The notes beneath the pieces were generated by a model, which searched no databases, was not told the DNA's origin, and saw only the letters and a program-made list of their open reading frames with translations. From Burhinus oedicnemus (Eukaryota; Chordata; Aves; Charadriiformes; Burhinidae), in NCBI GenBank assembly GCA_008921705.1, contig VFFE01007088.1, forward strand, positions 1,258,809 through 1,322,808: a DNA stretch of 64,000 bases, given 5' to 3'. Made by a program: the position numbers and the translations under genes. Positions 25,113-34,900 of this stretch are shown here, piece after piece (position 1 is the stretch's first letter; every line of letters begins with the position of its first letter).

Positions 25113-25221
25113 CTGACAGTGAGGATAATCCACTGAGATAAATGTTCTTGTAGTAGCGATCCGAACTTGCAGGGTTTCCTGAGGAGCGAGAACTCCTTCT
25201 TTGTGTGCCTGAAGTAACCAC
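25113..25221 (-). other. ADM: ADM exon 1, non-coding 5' UTR
   Basis: Exon 1 is inferred from a TATAAAAG box about 25 nt upstream and a clean donor, CTGTCAG|GTAAGA, at 25113/25112. It holds no start codon joined in frame to the hormone. The 5' UTR continues for 13 nt in exon 2 before the ATG at 24516-24514. The exact start is unverified. Confidence 0.75.
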
Positions 25222-25245
25222 TGCCGAGCTGCGCTCCACCGCTCC

Positions 25246-25253
25246 CTTTTATA
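25246..25253 (-). promoter_or_regulatory. ADM: ADM TATA box
   Basis: TATAAAAG reads on the minus strand in a GC-rich setting, about 25-30 nt upstream of the inferred start. ADM is known as a TATA-driven, strongly inducible gene, which fits. Confidence 0.85.
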
Positions 25254-26579
25254 GAGCAGCGCGGGGAAAGTGGGTGGACCGAGGCGTGGTTCAGCGATTT
25301 TGCTTTGACACCCCCACCCCCACATCCCAAGCACTTCTTAATCATTCTAGCGTGGACTGGGGGCAACCCATACTAGGGTAAAAATAAGAGGATTATTGAA
25401 AATTATCTTAAACAACCCCCTTGGTATTTTGATAATTATAACGACAGCTTTTAGGTGTGGATTCCGAGTCATGGCATAACTTGCAAAATCTGATAAGCCC
25501 CTCAGTCTGTTTTACTGGGGACAGACTTTTTAACTACCGATATATAATTATGTTTACGCGGTCTGTAGCATAATTTCTCATTCTAGGGATCTTAACTTCA
25601 GGTGGGTGGAAGCAGGGGAGTAGGAACTAAACCCGAGCAATTTCAAAATCCATGCAAATCCATCAAATACCAAAGTTCCAAAAATAAACCCATATTTGGA
25701 CAATGTGAATTATAATGAGTAATTGTAATGAATGCCAGCCTTCTTTACACAAGTAAGGAGGTGACAAATCAGACATCATTAATATTTATGACTCAACTTG
25801 GGTGCCTTTTTTATCTAATAAAATGTATTTGATTTAGTTGATCGATTCGAATAAATCACAATTTAAATGGCTTTGGAAGATGCAGGGTAGGGCGCACTTC
25901 TGCACCTTTGAACAAAGGAAGCGGTATTGCTTTGGGGCTAACACAGGAACAGCTGAGACGCTTGGGGTTATGGATGCCAGGGAAGACCTGCTGTGTGTCG
26001 TTTTATCCCCAATTCGCAAACCTTTATATACGTGAGGGCATTTACTTCCCCGGTTGCAAAGCTAAACCACTGCAGGACCAAGGTCTCTATAACAGCATTC
26101 TCCCGGGTGGCCAGCAGCAAAACCTTAGTCTGCCCACCTTTTTGGATTTTTTTTACAGCCTTTAACATCTTTGCTCCGCGACACTTCAGAACCGCAGAGG
26201 TTGGGCTTCGCTGGGGGTGCTGGAAGGCAGCACTAAATGGACCGTTTCTCTACTTGCTTGTGGCAATGCCAATTTAGCGGAATCGAGGGAAATGCCCCAG
26301 GAGACCTGCGCCCTGGGGCGTCAGTGTCCCCTTCCCAGCGAGAGATGCTCGGGAGGGAGGAAGGAATAGACTGGCGTGTGCGAGATACTTCTCTCACATC
26401 TTGCCCCAAGCAAAATGTTTCAAAAATCAGGTGAGTATGTACCCGTGACTCTGCCTTTCTAGATAACCGCGGTATATAACAACACCCCGGAGAGGTATGT
26501 GCAAGGGGATGACGGAAACTTTCCTGTGCAGGGCTGACTCGGTCTAAGGTCCTCCGTCTCTCCCTCCCTCGCCAGCAGC
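25254..26579. promoter_or_regulatory. ADM upstream region
   Basis: This is DNA between the ADM TATA box and the orphan GC island. It starts GC-rich next to the promoter, turns AT-rich (25380-25860) and rises again toward 26200. No coding sequence was recognised. RCGTG cores at 26030 and 26374 are noted under the promoter. Confidence 0.4.
25284..25288. promoter_or_regulatory. candidate hypoxia-response core (RCGTG) at the ADM promoter
   Basis: A GCGTG core lies about 30 nt upstream of the TATA box. Further RCGTG cores sit at 26030-26034 (ACGTG) and 26374-26378 (GCGTG). ADM is a known HIF target in mammals, but this 5-mer is expected several times by chance in 1.2 kb, so its position is the only support. 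Confidence 0.3.
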
Positions 26580-27080
26580 GTCCAGGCATCTGGAGGCTTC
26601 TGTCTCCGGCATCTACCTGTACAGGGGCAGGCTAGTCCGGGAGCCGCCACCCCGACCGGCTGCAGCCTCTCCGTCCCTCACACGCTCTCCGCCGGTACCC
26701 TCCGGCTTTGAGGGTCAGCGCTCGCTGTAGCTGTTCCCCTTCGCATCCTCGGGGAAGCCTTTCTCCCCCGACCCCCCGGCGCAGCTCCCGCGGGGCGAGG
26801 CTGGTTCCCTGGCCGTGAGCTGGCCGCCGGGGCAAGCCCAGATCCGCTCCACCGCCGCACCTGCCCGGCCGGAGCGCGGGGCGGGAGGCGGCGGCGGCGG
26901 CTCCGGGGGCGCCGAGAACCACAGGGGCAGCGCGGCGGCTGCCCCGGGCGGGGGGAACCGTAGGAGCCGGCCGGCCCCGGGCTCTCCCTCGTCCCTTCCG
27001 CCCGCCCGTTCGGGCAGCTCCGCGGAGCCGCTGTCCCACTGCCATCCCCACCGACCGTGCTCCGGAGGAGAAAGGCACAG
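26580..27080. promoter_or_regulatory. orphan GC-rich / CpG island between ADM and SBF2
   Basis: About 0.5 kb of strongly GC-rich, CpG-rich sequence, including a (GGC)n tract near 26888-26900, stands alone 1.4 kb upstream of the ADM TATA box and 4.8 kb from SBF2. TATATAA at 26473-26479 and donor-like GTGAGT at 26431 and GTATGT at 26495 lie just to its left on the plus strand. It could be a distal ADM regulatory element, an alternative first exon or an unannotated non-coding RNA promoter. No coding sequence is convincing: the open frames reflect composition. Confidence 0.55.
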
Positions 27081-30000
27081 AGCAAGAGGCTTGGGGTGTA
27101 AACTCAGGGAGGAAGAAATGGGAAAATGAGTGGTCTAGAACGGGACTGTATCATGACCAGAGCTGCACAACTGCATCAGACCAGGATGACTGGATTTTAG
27201 AGACCTCATGAGGCAGCTCAGGCTCGAGCGAGTTCAAGCATTTCTTTCATCAGCAGAAGTTGAAACTGAATCTAACTTTCCTGAATGAGAAGGAAGGATT
27301 TTGTGTGACTAGCACTGCTTTGATTAAAATTAAGTCTCCTGTTCCAGTAAAAAAATCACACACTTCCCCAAATGCTGGAAAATCCCTCATTAAAATCCTT
27401 GGCTAAACGGGAAGTGCATTTTGTATACTCTTAGGCAAACAATGCAGAAAGAATCCTATGTTGGTTTAGTAATAGTAACAATAGTAGTAACACAACTCAC
27501 ATGAGTTCCATACTGACTACAACTGTCATTTTAGCGATACAAAATTAGCTCATTTTAATTCATGAAGTGGCAAAATTCGGCACATAAATTATCAGTTTGT
27601 GGCTGATGTGATTTTTGAAAGGGCTTCAGCAGGTAAAGCTGGTTCAAATGTAACACAAAACATCATGTTCTTTGTTCAGATGCTCATTTTGTTCTTCCTA
27701 AGCACTTGCATTCCCTTGCAGTTTGGAAATGAGCAATAGTCATTGAATTTGTACTATGAGGTAAGAGGGGCCTCTTTTACAAAAGTATTTCGTAAACAGT
27801 GAGTTATTTCCATTTTGAAAAAATTTACACAGAATGTTCCATGGAAATATTATTCACAAACTATTATTCTGAGGCAATGTTACGCAGTTCAGCAAGACTG
27901 GGCTCTCCTCTGAAGTGTAGGGTCTCCTGTGGATGCTGCCTCATCCATTGCAGGGAAGGTGGCCTGGAGGAACATCCGGCTCTTGTACTTGTTCACTGGT
28001 TATCTTGAGCGTGTTATTCAACTTCCCAGTGCTGCCATATGTATGAAAGACTTTACGATATGTATCTGCTCTGGCAGGGGCATTGTGAAGACTAGTTGCT
28101 GTTTGTACAGCATTTTATTCTGGCTGAGTTTTATTCCAAAAGCAAAGGTCTAAAATCTGTAGGCATCAACGGGGAATCAGTCTGAGGCAAATATTCTGTG
28201 CTGATTATGCAAGAAAATTGTTGTTTGAAGCTAGTGGAAGTGCCATTGCATGGTTCATTTTGGGTTTAAACAAATTTTACTGAGCTTGTACGCCACGAGT
28301 ATGAATGTAGTTGATTATATTTCAGGCTGTATGAAATCAGCAAAAAGATGATACTAATAGAAGAACGACACCCCATGAGGGATGTAAAACCTCAGTCAAG
28401 CTCCACACTGAAAAGCCTTGCTGTTAGTGCATGCACTCAGTCAGCTTAGTCTGTGCCAAGTGCACAGTGACAAGGGGCGATTCCATTTCTGGTAGTCCCG
28501 TTGGAGGTGCTTTCGGTGAGCCTCACACCTGATAGGTTTAAGCACACCAAACAAAGCCTCCTAAATAAGCGTGGGATGCATATTGGTAGGGGAAAACCTG
28601 GTCTGGGTCATGGCTGCTTCCCTGTTCTGGCATGGGGTGGGGTGACATTGGATTAAGGGACTGCAGGCAGAGTGTGACCTTTATATTTCCTGAAGAAGGA
28701 ATTGACTGTAGAAGGTATTATGAACCTTCACATCTTTTTGGTGCTAAGCACACAATCTGAGTGCAGCAACATTGTCCCTCGTGTGCTTTCAGTCTCCTGG
28801 AGGGGCTGCAGCCCCACAGTTCTTCCCCTGGGATAAGTATGTGTCTGCTTACTGGGTCCTTCTGGAGACCTAGGCTGTGGTGTCCTCACAGAGCCGCTGC
28901 TCTGTGAGCCTCTTCATCTCCTGTGAGGAGCCAGGCTGCTCTGCTGCAACAGATGGAATTATGGTTTTGGTGGTCTGGATGAAAGTTCAGTTTACTTTGT
29001 GTTGACTTTAGGTGAGCAAACAATCTGCTCCATTTCCTCCTTTGTCCTGTAAGAGCGTCAGTTTGCTCTACACTTGAGGGAAGTTAAGGAAGTAAGTTAC
29101 AGATGACTGATTCCTTTTGCTGTCCATGCAGGTACACAGCTATGTTCAAACCCAGATGAAGAGTGCCCCTCCTGTTACATGACTAGGTAAGATGTGCCAT
29201 TTCTTATGCCATGCTTTATAAACTAACCAAACTTTGCTTATCTTGGTCTAGATTAAAGGAGCAATGCTGTAAAATGGGCACCAGTAGTAACATCAATAAG
29301 TAATATCTTCCTCTTGATCCAGCATTTGTTAATGCCCTGGGAAAAGTGTTAGGTGACATTCTCCTGCTAGAGGTGCTGGCTTAAAAGAGTAGTGAGACTT
29401 AAGTACTGAGATTTGTTATTACATATTGAACCTTTTTATGGGTGCAGATACGATAACTCTAAGGTCCCATTTCAGCTCCAAATTAGGTAATTTCTTAGTG
29501 TCTCTAAACTTTCCCTCCAGGTTTAGCTGTACAGAATATTATCCCTTGCTTTTGTAAACTGTTGCATGTCTTGGCTTTGTGCTTTGATTTAACGACTGCA
29601 GCATCCCCCCCTAGGGCTTATGGCTATGAGCTTTATCTTTGTCCACCTCACAGGGGTAAAGTGTGGCTTCATTAAGATTTGCGTTCCTTTGTTGCTACTT
29701 CAGAAATGCTTTTAATCAAAAAGCTGTGTTTTGAAAACAGCTTTGTGGGTTTCAGTCATTAAAGTCTACAGGGTCATGAACAAAAATGCTTATACATAAC
29801 TTAAGAAGGGTATTCCTTCTTCTAGCTCCTACCTAGTACAGAAGTGATTGACCCCACAGAGTGCATATCTTTCTCAAAAAGTATATTAAATCTTTTTGAT
29901 GTATATATTACGTGTTTTTCTTTACTCCTAAAGTTAACAAGCAATTCTATTAAGTTTAGATCTTTCTACACAGGACCTGACTTAAAAACAGTTAAGCCAC

Positions 30001-30616
30001 AAAGCTCATCACTCCAATGAGATTTCGACAGCTGCCCTCTGCTGAGAAGGCATAAGCAAGAACACTGTAATTGATTGTCGAAACTTCCCAACCAATTTGC
30101 CTCTGGGTTATCAGCAAGACATTTAATGGGTATGTCCCAGTCAAGCAGGAGGGGTAAGAATTCCATGTTTGAAACAGAAATACCTCTATGAAACCGCTAG
30201 TGACTGTCTGCTGGGTTGCTCTGTGATGGTGGACTGTCAGGAGCGAATCCAGTGAACCTGCTGCATTTCCATATGCATGCCGGTATCCACAGCTGCTGCA
30301 GCTCCTCACTGTAGTGCAACTGATGTCCTTTGCGTTGTTTGTTCTCTCTGCGCTGTCAAACAGGATGTACATGGAAACTTGTCAGACTGTTTTGGCAGAC
30401 CCCACCAGTTAACCAAGCACGGTACTGTCAGACGCCCTGTTTACCACCAGCATCTCTGCAACTCCTGGCGAGTCCACTGGGCTTTGAGTCCAAAAGGTGT
30501 CAGCCTCATCTGTACATTATAAATAGCAACATGAAATCTCCCCGCTGCCTTGCAGAGCACCCTGGCAGCCACTACCTGTGCCCAGATCAGCATGTTGGAG
30601 GCCAGGAGAGTTATGG
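27081..30616. other. ADM-SBF2 intergenic spacer, no gene seen
   Basis: About 3.5 kb of ordinary-composition DNA lies between the orphan GC island and the minus-strand CR1. Frames are short (126 codons or fewer) with no recognised domain, and no repeat family was identified. Enhancer elements could lie here but cannot be seen by eye. Confidence 0.5.
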
Positions 30617-31445
30617 CATAGAACCATAGAATGGTTTAGGTTGGAAGAAACCTTAAAGATCTTCTAGTTCCAACCCCCTTGCCATGGGCAGGGACACCTC
30701 CTACTAGACCTGGTTGCTCAAAGCCCCATCCAGCCTGGCCTTGAACACTGCCAGGGATGGGGCCTCAACAACTTCTCTGGGTAACCTGTTCCAGTGCCTC
30801 ACCACCCTCACAGTAAAGAATTTCTTCCTGAGATCTAATCTAAATCTCCCCTCTTCCAGTTTGAGGCCATTACCCCTCGTCCTATCACTACATGCCCTTG
30901 TAAAATGTCCCTCTCCAGATTTCTTGTAGGCCCCTTTCACATATTGGAAGACTGCTACAAGATCTCCCCAGGGTCTTCTCTTCTGCAGGCTGAACAATCC
31001 CAAGTCTCTCAGCCTGTCCTCATAGCAGAGGGGCTCCAGCCCTCTGATCATCTTCATGGCCCTCCTCTGGACGTGCTCCGACAGGTCCATGTCCTTCTTA
31101 TGCTGGGGGCTCCAGAGCTGGACACAGTACTCCAGGTGGGGTCTCATGAGAGTGAAGTAGAGGGGCAGAATCACCTCCCTCGACCTGCTGGCCACGCTTC
31201 TTTTGATGCAGCCCAGGATGCGGTTGGCCTTCCGGGCTGTGAGTGCACGTTGCTGGGTCATGTTGAGCTTCTCATCCACCAACACCCTCAAGCCCTTCTC
31301 CTCAGAGCTGCGCTCAATACATTCTCTGCCCAGCCTGTATTTGTGCTTGGGATTGCTGCGACCCATGTGCAGGACCTTGCACTTGGCCTGGTTGAACTTC
31401 ATGAGGCTGGCACGGGCCCACCTCTCAAACCTGTCCAGGCTGTGG
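30617..31445 (-). mobile_element. CR1 LINE, 5'-truncated, minus strand
   Basis: The element lies reversed. Its 3' end is at 30617 (complement of the CCAACC...CCATTCTATGGTTCTATG tail), and the coding part runs to the truncated 5' end near 31440. The protein frame holds [62 protein letters not shown] and [22 protein letters not shown], the RT C-terminal region of CR1. The 5' break falls at the SBF2 CpG island edge. The frame is uninterrupted for about 245 codons, so the copy is relatively recent. Confidence 0.95.
30704..31445 (-). pseudogene. CR1 ORF2 C-terminal fragment
   Basis: This open frame lacks the catalytic FADD block and everything N-terminal to it, so it cannot encode an active polymerase. 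The open frame technically continues to 31522 into host GC-rich DNA, adding about 26 codons unrelated to CR1. The antisense 308-codon frame (30905-31831) is a shadow. Confidence 0.9.
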
Positions 31446-31497
31446 GCTGTCACCCCGCTGGGTACTTCGCAGGGAGGCTGCGAGGAGACAAAGCCCA

Positions 31498-31557
31498 CCG
31501 CGGGCGGGGAGGGCCCGGGCAACGGACGACCCCCGCCCGGGCCCTCCCCGCCCGCGG
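31498..31557. repeat. perfect GC-rich inverted repeat (23-bp arms, 14-nt loop)
   Basis: The left arm 31498-31520 and right arm 31535-31557 are exact reverse complements over 23 bases (starting CCGCGGGCGGGGAGGG). They are separated by a 14-nt A/C-rich spacer, 31521-31534. Similarity weakens outward. It lies about 50 bp beyond the truncated 5' end of a CR1 copy and about 170 bp upstream of the likely SBF2 start region. Confidence 0.9.
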
Positions 31558-31728
31558 CGGCCTTCGAAGCGAGGCGACAACGTTTGCACCGGTGACCCGC
31601 GGGGCAGCGGGGCCGCGCCGCCCCAGCCGCCCGCCGCCGGCGATCCCTCAGCCCACGCCCAGCCCGGCGGGGTCACGGCGCAGCGGTCTCGGCGGCGCGC
31701 AGGCGCACAGCGCGCCCGCGCCTCCAAC

Positions 31729-31782
31729 ATGGCTGAGGTGGTGCCGCTTCTCTTGCAGCGGGCGCGGAGGGGAGGATGCTGA
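31729..31782 (+). CDS. possible short upstream ORF in the SBF2 leader (17 aa)
   Basis: An ATG in CAACATGGCTGA opens a 17-codon frame ending TGA at 31780-31782, 67 nt before the SBF2 ATG. A second upstream ATG (31776) opens a frame that overlaps the SBF2 start out of phase and runs past the exon-1 donor. Both matter only if transcription starts upstream of them. Given the YY1-like context the start may lie close to 31700-31725, making them genuinely leader ORFs. No protein family is suggested. Confidence 0.35.
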   Translation: MAEVVPLLLQRARRGGC

Positions 31783-31849
31783 ACCTCCCGGGAGCCGCCG
31801 CCGCCGCCGCAGCAGGGGTGGTCGGGCCTGAGGCGGGCTCCTCTCAGCC

Positions 31850-31904
31850 ATGGCCAGGCTGGCCGACTATTTCATCGTGGTGGGCTATGACCACGAGAAG
31901 ACAG
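31850..31904 (+). CDS. SBF2: SBF2 (MTMR13) first coding exon, partial gene
   Basis: ATG at 31850 opens MARLADYFIVVGYDHEKT, then one base of a Gly codon, then the donor ACAG|GTAGGT. This is the conserved N-terminus of SBF2/MTMR13, a large DENN-domain pseudophosphatase and Rab GEF (Rab28/Rab21 have been reported) that partners MTMR2 and is mutated in human CMT4B2. The paralogue SBF1 shares MARLADYF but diverges at the FIVVGYDHEK part, so SBF2 is preferred. Only 55 coding nt of a protein of more than 1,800 residues are here. The phase-1 junction should be completed by an exon beginning the GSGEG-type segment, which I could not find before 64000. The start sits in a CpG island, divergent from ADM as in human. 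Confidence 0.92.
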
Positions 31905-34900
31905 GTAGGTGTGGCTGCGCGCAGGGCTGCCCCGCGGTGCCTGGCCTCTTCCCCCCTCCCCTCGTTCCTGCCCGGCCCCGGCCCCCTCCCGCCTCCGGTC
32001 GGGCCACAGGAGGAGGAGACTGTCGCGCACACGGGGTTGCGTGTCCGGCGGTGGATAGGAGGGCGGCCGAGGGCAGCGGGGCTGGCCTCACCCCCGCGAA
32101 GGGGCGCAGCGGTCGGTGGGGGCAAGGGAAGGGTTAATCCCCCTTTCCTGAGGCGGAGCGGGCCGGCGGGAAAGCGGAGGGGCTCCTCTACCGCCCGGCG
32201 GCCGGCTGGCCGGGCCCCGGCACCTCCGGCCGCCGGGGGCGGCCTCGTCTCCCGTCTGGCGGCCTCGGCCCACCTGGCAGCCCCGCTAACTGGGCCCCGG
32301 CCCCGCTGTGAGTGGGGCCGGGCGCGCGGCAGCCGGCCGGGGCGCGCTCCGCGGCCTCGCCCCGCCGCCCCGGCCGATGGAAACGGGCAGCGGTTCCTCT
32401 GAGAAAGCGGGGGCGGCTTAAAATGTCGCCCACGGACGTGGACGGCAACCGGCGTCCCGCCCCGCCCGACAGCCGGTGCCCAGGCGGAGGCCGGCTGGGT
32501 GCTGGGGGCGTTTGTGCGCGCCCGTTTCCCGAGGCGCCTCCGCAGAAAGCGGCGGTGCCGGCTGCCGTTCCCCCACCTTTGTGGTGTTAGCTGAGGCACG
32601 TACATCTGGGGCCTGGGAAGAAAACAAAGACTGAGGGGTCTTGGAAAGCAGTGGGGCTTTCGGGCCGTTGTGACTGGGGGCTTATTACAGCTTATCGCCT
32701 GTTGAAAGGGTGCCGCAGCTCACACCTGGGGAAGCGCCGTGGCACTCGGTGGGCTCTTCAGGAATGGCTGCTTTTCTTAGAGAATCGAGATGTTATCTGT
32801 CTGCTCGGGTGAAAGGAAACTGGTGTTATCTGCTATCGTTTTGTGGGTAAAGAGTGGTTTCTATTACGTAACTTTCTGTTACGATAATACCACATCTGTT
32901 GCTGGAGAGACCTTAAATCAGTATATAAACTGATTTGGAAACGAAGTGATTGTCAACTGGTATGTGTGCTGGGTGTTTCAGAACGATCCTTTGAATGTAT
33001 GTTGTTAATAAACAGTATTTTAAACAGTTCAATGTTCCCTAATTTATTTGACTGTGCATAAACCAAACAACACTCAAGTTTGTTACTCTAAGTAATTCTT
33101 TGAAGTAGCATTTGTTCATTCTAAAAGCATAGCTAATAAATTCTTAGGGTAAGATCCTTTCATTTTTTTAAAGAAATATAATTTTCAGAGAAATCTTTAT
33201 ATCTAGATGTTTAAAGATACAGTGACTTACAAAATTTGCTGAGGGTCTCTTGCATTTTACTATATCAGTATTCCATTACAGCGTGGCTCCCCCTCCCACA
33301 CTGTTTGGAAATAGGCTTGTCTTAATTGTAGTGGCAAAATTATAAGATGTGAAATGCCAAGTACTTAACGTTAAAAATAAAGACCTCCCCTTTCGCCTTT
33401 CTCCTGTTTGCAACGTTTTCCCCATCAATAGTAGAGAACCCAAATGAAAGAAGCAACCAAAAACTCCAGGGGTGCTTTTAAGGAGGAGACAAAGCAAGTA
33501 GGCTGCCGCCTTAAAGGGTATGATCAATCTGACATAGCCAGATGACAGATGACATCGGAAAGCTTTATGTTTGTAAAATGTCTTCATCTGTAGTGTTTAA
33601 GTATGTGTTTAACTTCCTGTACATAAATTGTCTCATTAAGTTTAGTAGAATTGCTTGCATGGATGAAGTTGAGCAGACTCAGAAATAACTCCAGAACCTT
33701 AATTTGAAAAGGTCATGGCCAGAAAGTAACTATTTAGACTTCATTATTTAAATTACTCGTTGCTACTTTAATTCTTCATACTAAAAATGCTTGAAGGAAC
33801 AACATTCTGTTGAAGACTAGGCATTCATTGTTTTCCAAATTCCTTTACCCCCACATGCGATCCCATAATACATGGAGTACTGACCTTTCTTTTTCTTGTA
33901 AAAGTCAGAGTTTCTTGATGCATTTATTACGTTCCCTTCTATATGAAAAACCAGGGGCAAACATTTCTAGGATTGTAGACTTATTACCCATGAAGCTTTT
34001 ACATTTTTAAGTATGGGGGGTTTTGGTGTTTTTTCCATCTTCAACAAGGTTCTGGCTTGGTTTTAGTATGTTTGATTTTAATGTTGAGTGTAATTACATT
34101 TTATAGTGTTTTTTTCAGGAAAAATCTATGGAATATATTTGTGTAAACAAGCAAACAAAAATCCTGTAACCTTTCCCAACCTGTATGTCAGCAGCAGTTT
34201 GGATAATATGCTCTTACAGTTAATAAGAAAGGATGTTTATAGTAACGACTGTTCTCCCAGAAAAGTCCTGCTGCATCTGCCATCTTTCTATAGCAGCCAT
34301 CTTCTGCTCTGTCTTCACATGTGTTATGTGGATTTATTGTGCCAATATCTGCAATATTCTGAACATGTGGTAAAGGTAATGCTTTCCTGTGCAGATTATC
34401 TAGCTTTATTGAAAAACATTCACTATAACTATGTAAAATGCTGTGTTTGTGCACTTGTGCAACTTAGGAGCAGATTTCTAGATTTTTCTTGTGGCAGAAA
34501 AACTTTGTTATTAGTGTTACAAGTTTTTATCCAACATAGTTGGTCTTAAGGGGAAGTGAACATTTTTATTGTCCTCAAATAAACCAAAGAGAGTATCCTT
34601 TAGAGGTGAAACATTTTAAAGTTCATTCCTGTTCTAGTCTAGACCTATGCAAATTGGTGTTACTGCAGTCCTAGTGCTGTCATCCCTGTTGTGTTAAATC
34701 TTCCTTTCGTTTTCAGCTTGCTTTAGGATGCTGACCTGTCAAAAAGACCCTTCTTGCTGAGTATTTTGCCGGTGTCGCTGTATTATTTTTTTTCTGGGTT
34801 ACTTTTCTGCTAATTTTTCAAACAGAGTTGCCTCACCAGGATATCAGACGAATGCCGGTATTGGCATAAAGGAGGAGCAGGAGCATGCAGAAGGAGGACA

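Larger units (their letters stand above)
22025..25221 (-). other. ADM: ADM gene, full transcription unit (4 exons)
   Basis: The whole adrenomedullin gene can be read on the minus strand. Exon 1 (non-coding) is about 25221-25113, exon 2 is 24529-24419, exon 3 is 24122-23982 and exon 4 runs from 23467 to about 22025. Introns are 583, 296 and 514 nt, and all have GT...AG ends (donors GTAAGA, GTGAGT, GTAAAT; acceptors CACCAG, TTTCAG, CGCAG). The non-coding first exon with the bulk of coding sequence in exon 4 is the known vertebrate ADM layout. The transcription start (inferred from the TATA box) and the cleavage site (inferred from the poly(A) signal) are approximate; the splice junctions are well supported by the reading frame. 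Confidence 0.93.
31496..32590. promoter_or_regulatory. SBF2: CpG island, SBF2 promoter and 5' intron
   Basis: CpG-dense, GC-rich DNA spans the SBF2 leader, coding exon 1 and the first ~680 nt of intron 1. A NRF1-type palindrome, CGCGCAGGCGCA, sits at 31696-31707, and a YY1/TISU-like CAACATGGCTGA at 31725-31736. No TATA box is evident. This is the usual architecture of a broadly expressed housekeeping promoter. The long open frames on both strands here are composition artefacts. Confidence 0.8.

Noticed and set aside
26632..27129. Open frames of 104-148 codons in the orphan GC island
   Set aside because: Low-complexity Gly/Arg/Pro strings on both strands with no domain; stops are simply rare in such DNA.
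30905..31831. 308-codon plus-strand open frame
   Set aside because: It is antisense to the CR1 coding region and then reads into the GC-rich promoter; a shadow frame.
31776..32605. Open frames up to 253 codons in the SBF2 CpG island
   Set aside because: They cross the clear SBF2 exon-1 donor and have no recognisable protein content. The part before the donor is discussed only as an upstream ORF.
34106..34549. 147-codon plus-strand frame in SBF2 intron 1
   Set aside because: Cys/Leu/Phe-rich chance frame without a recognised family. It does not match the expected SBF2 exon 2.
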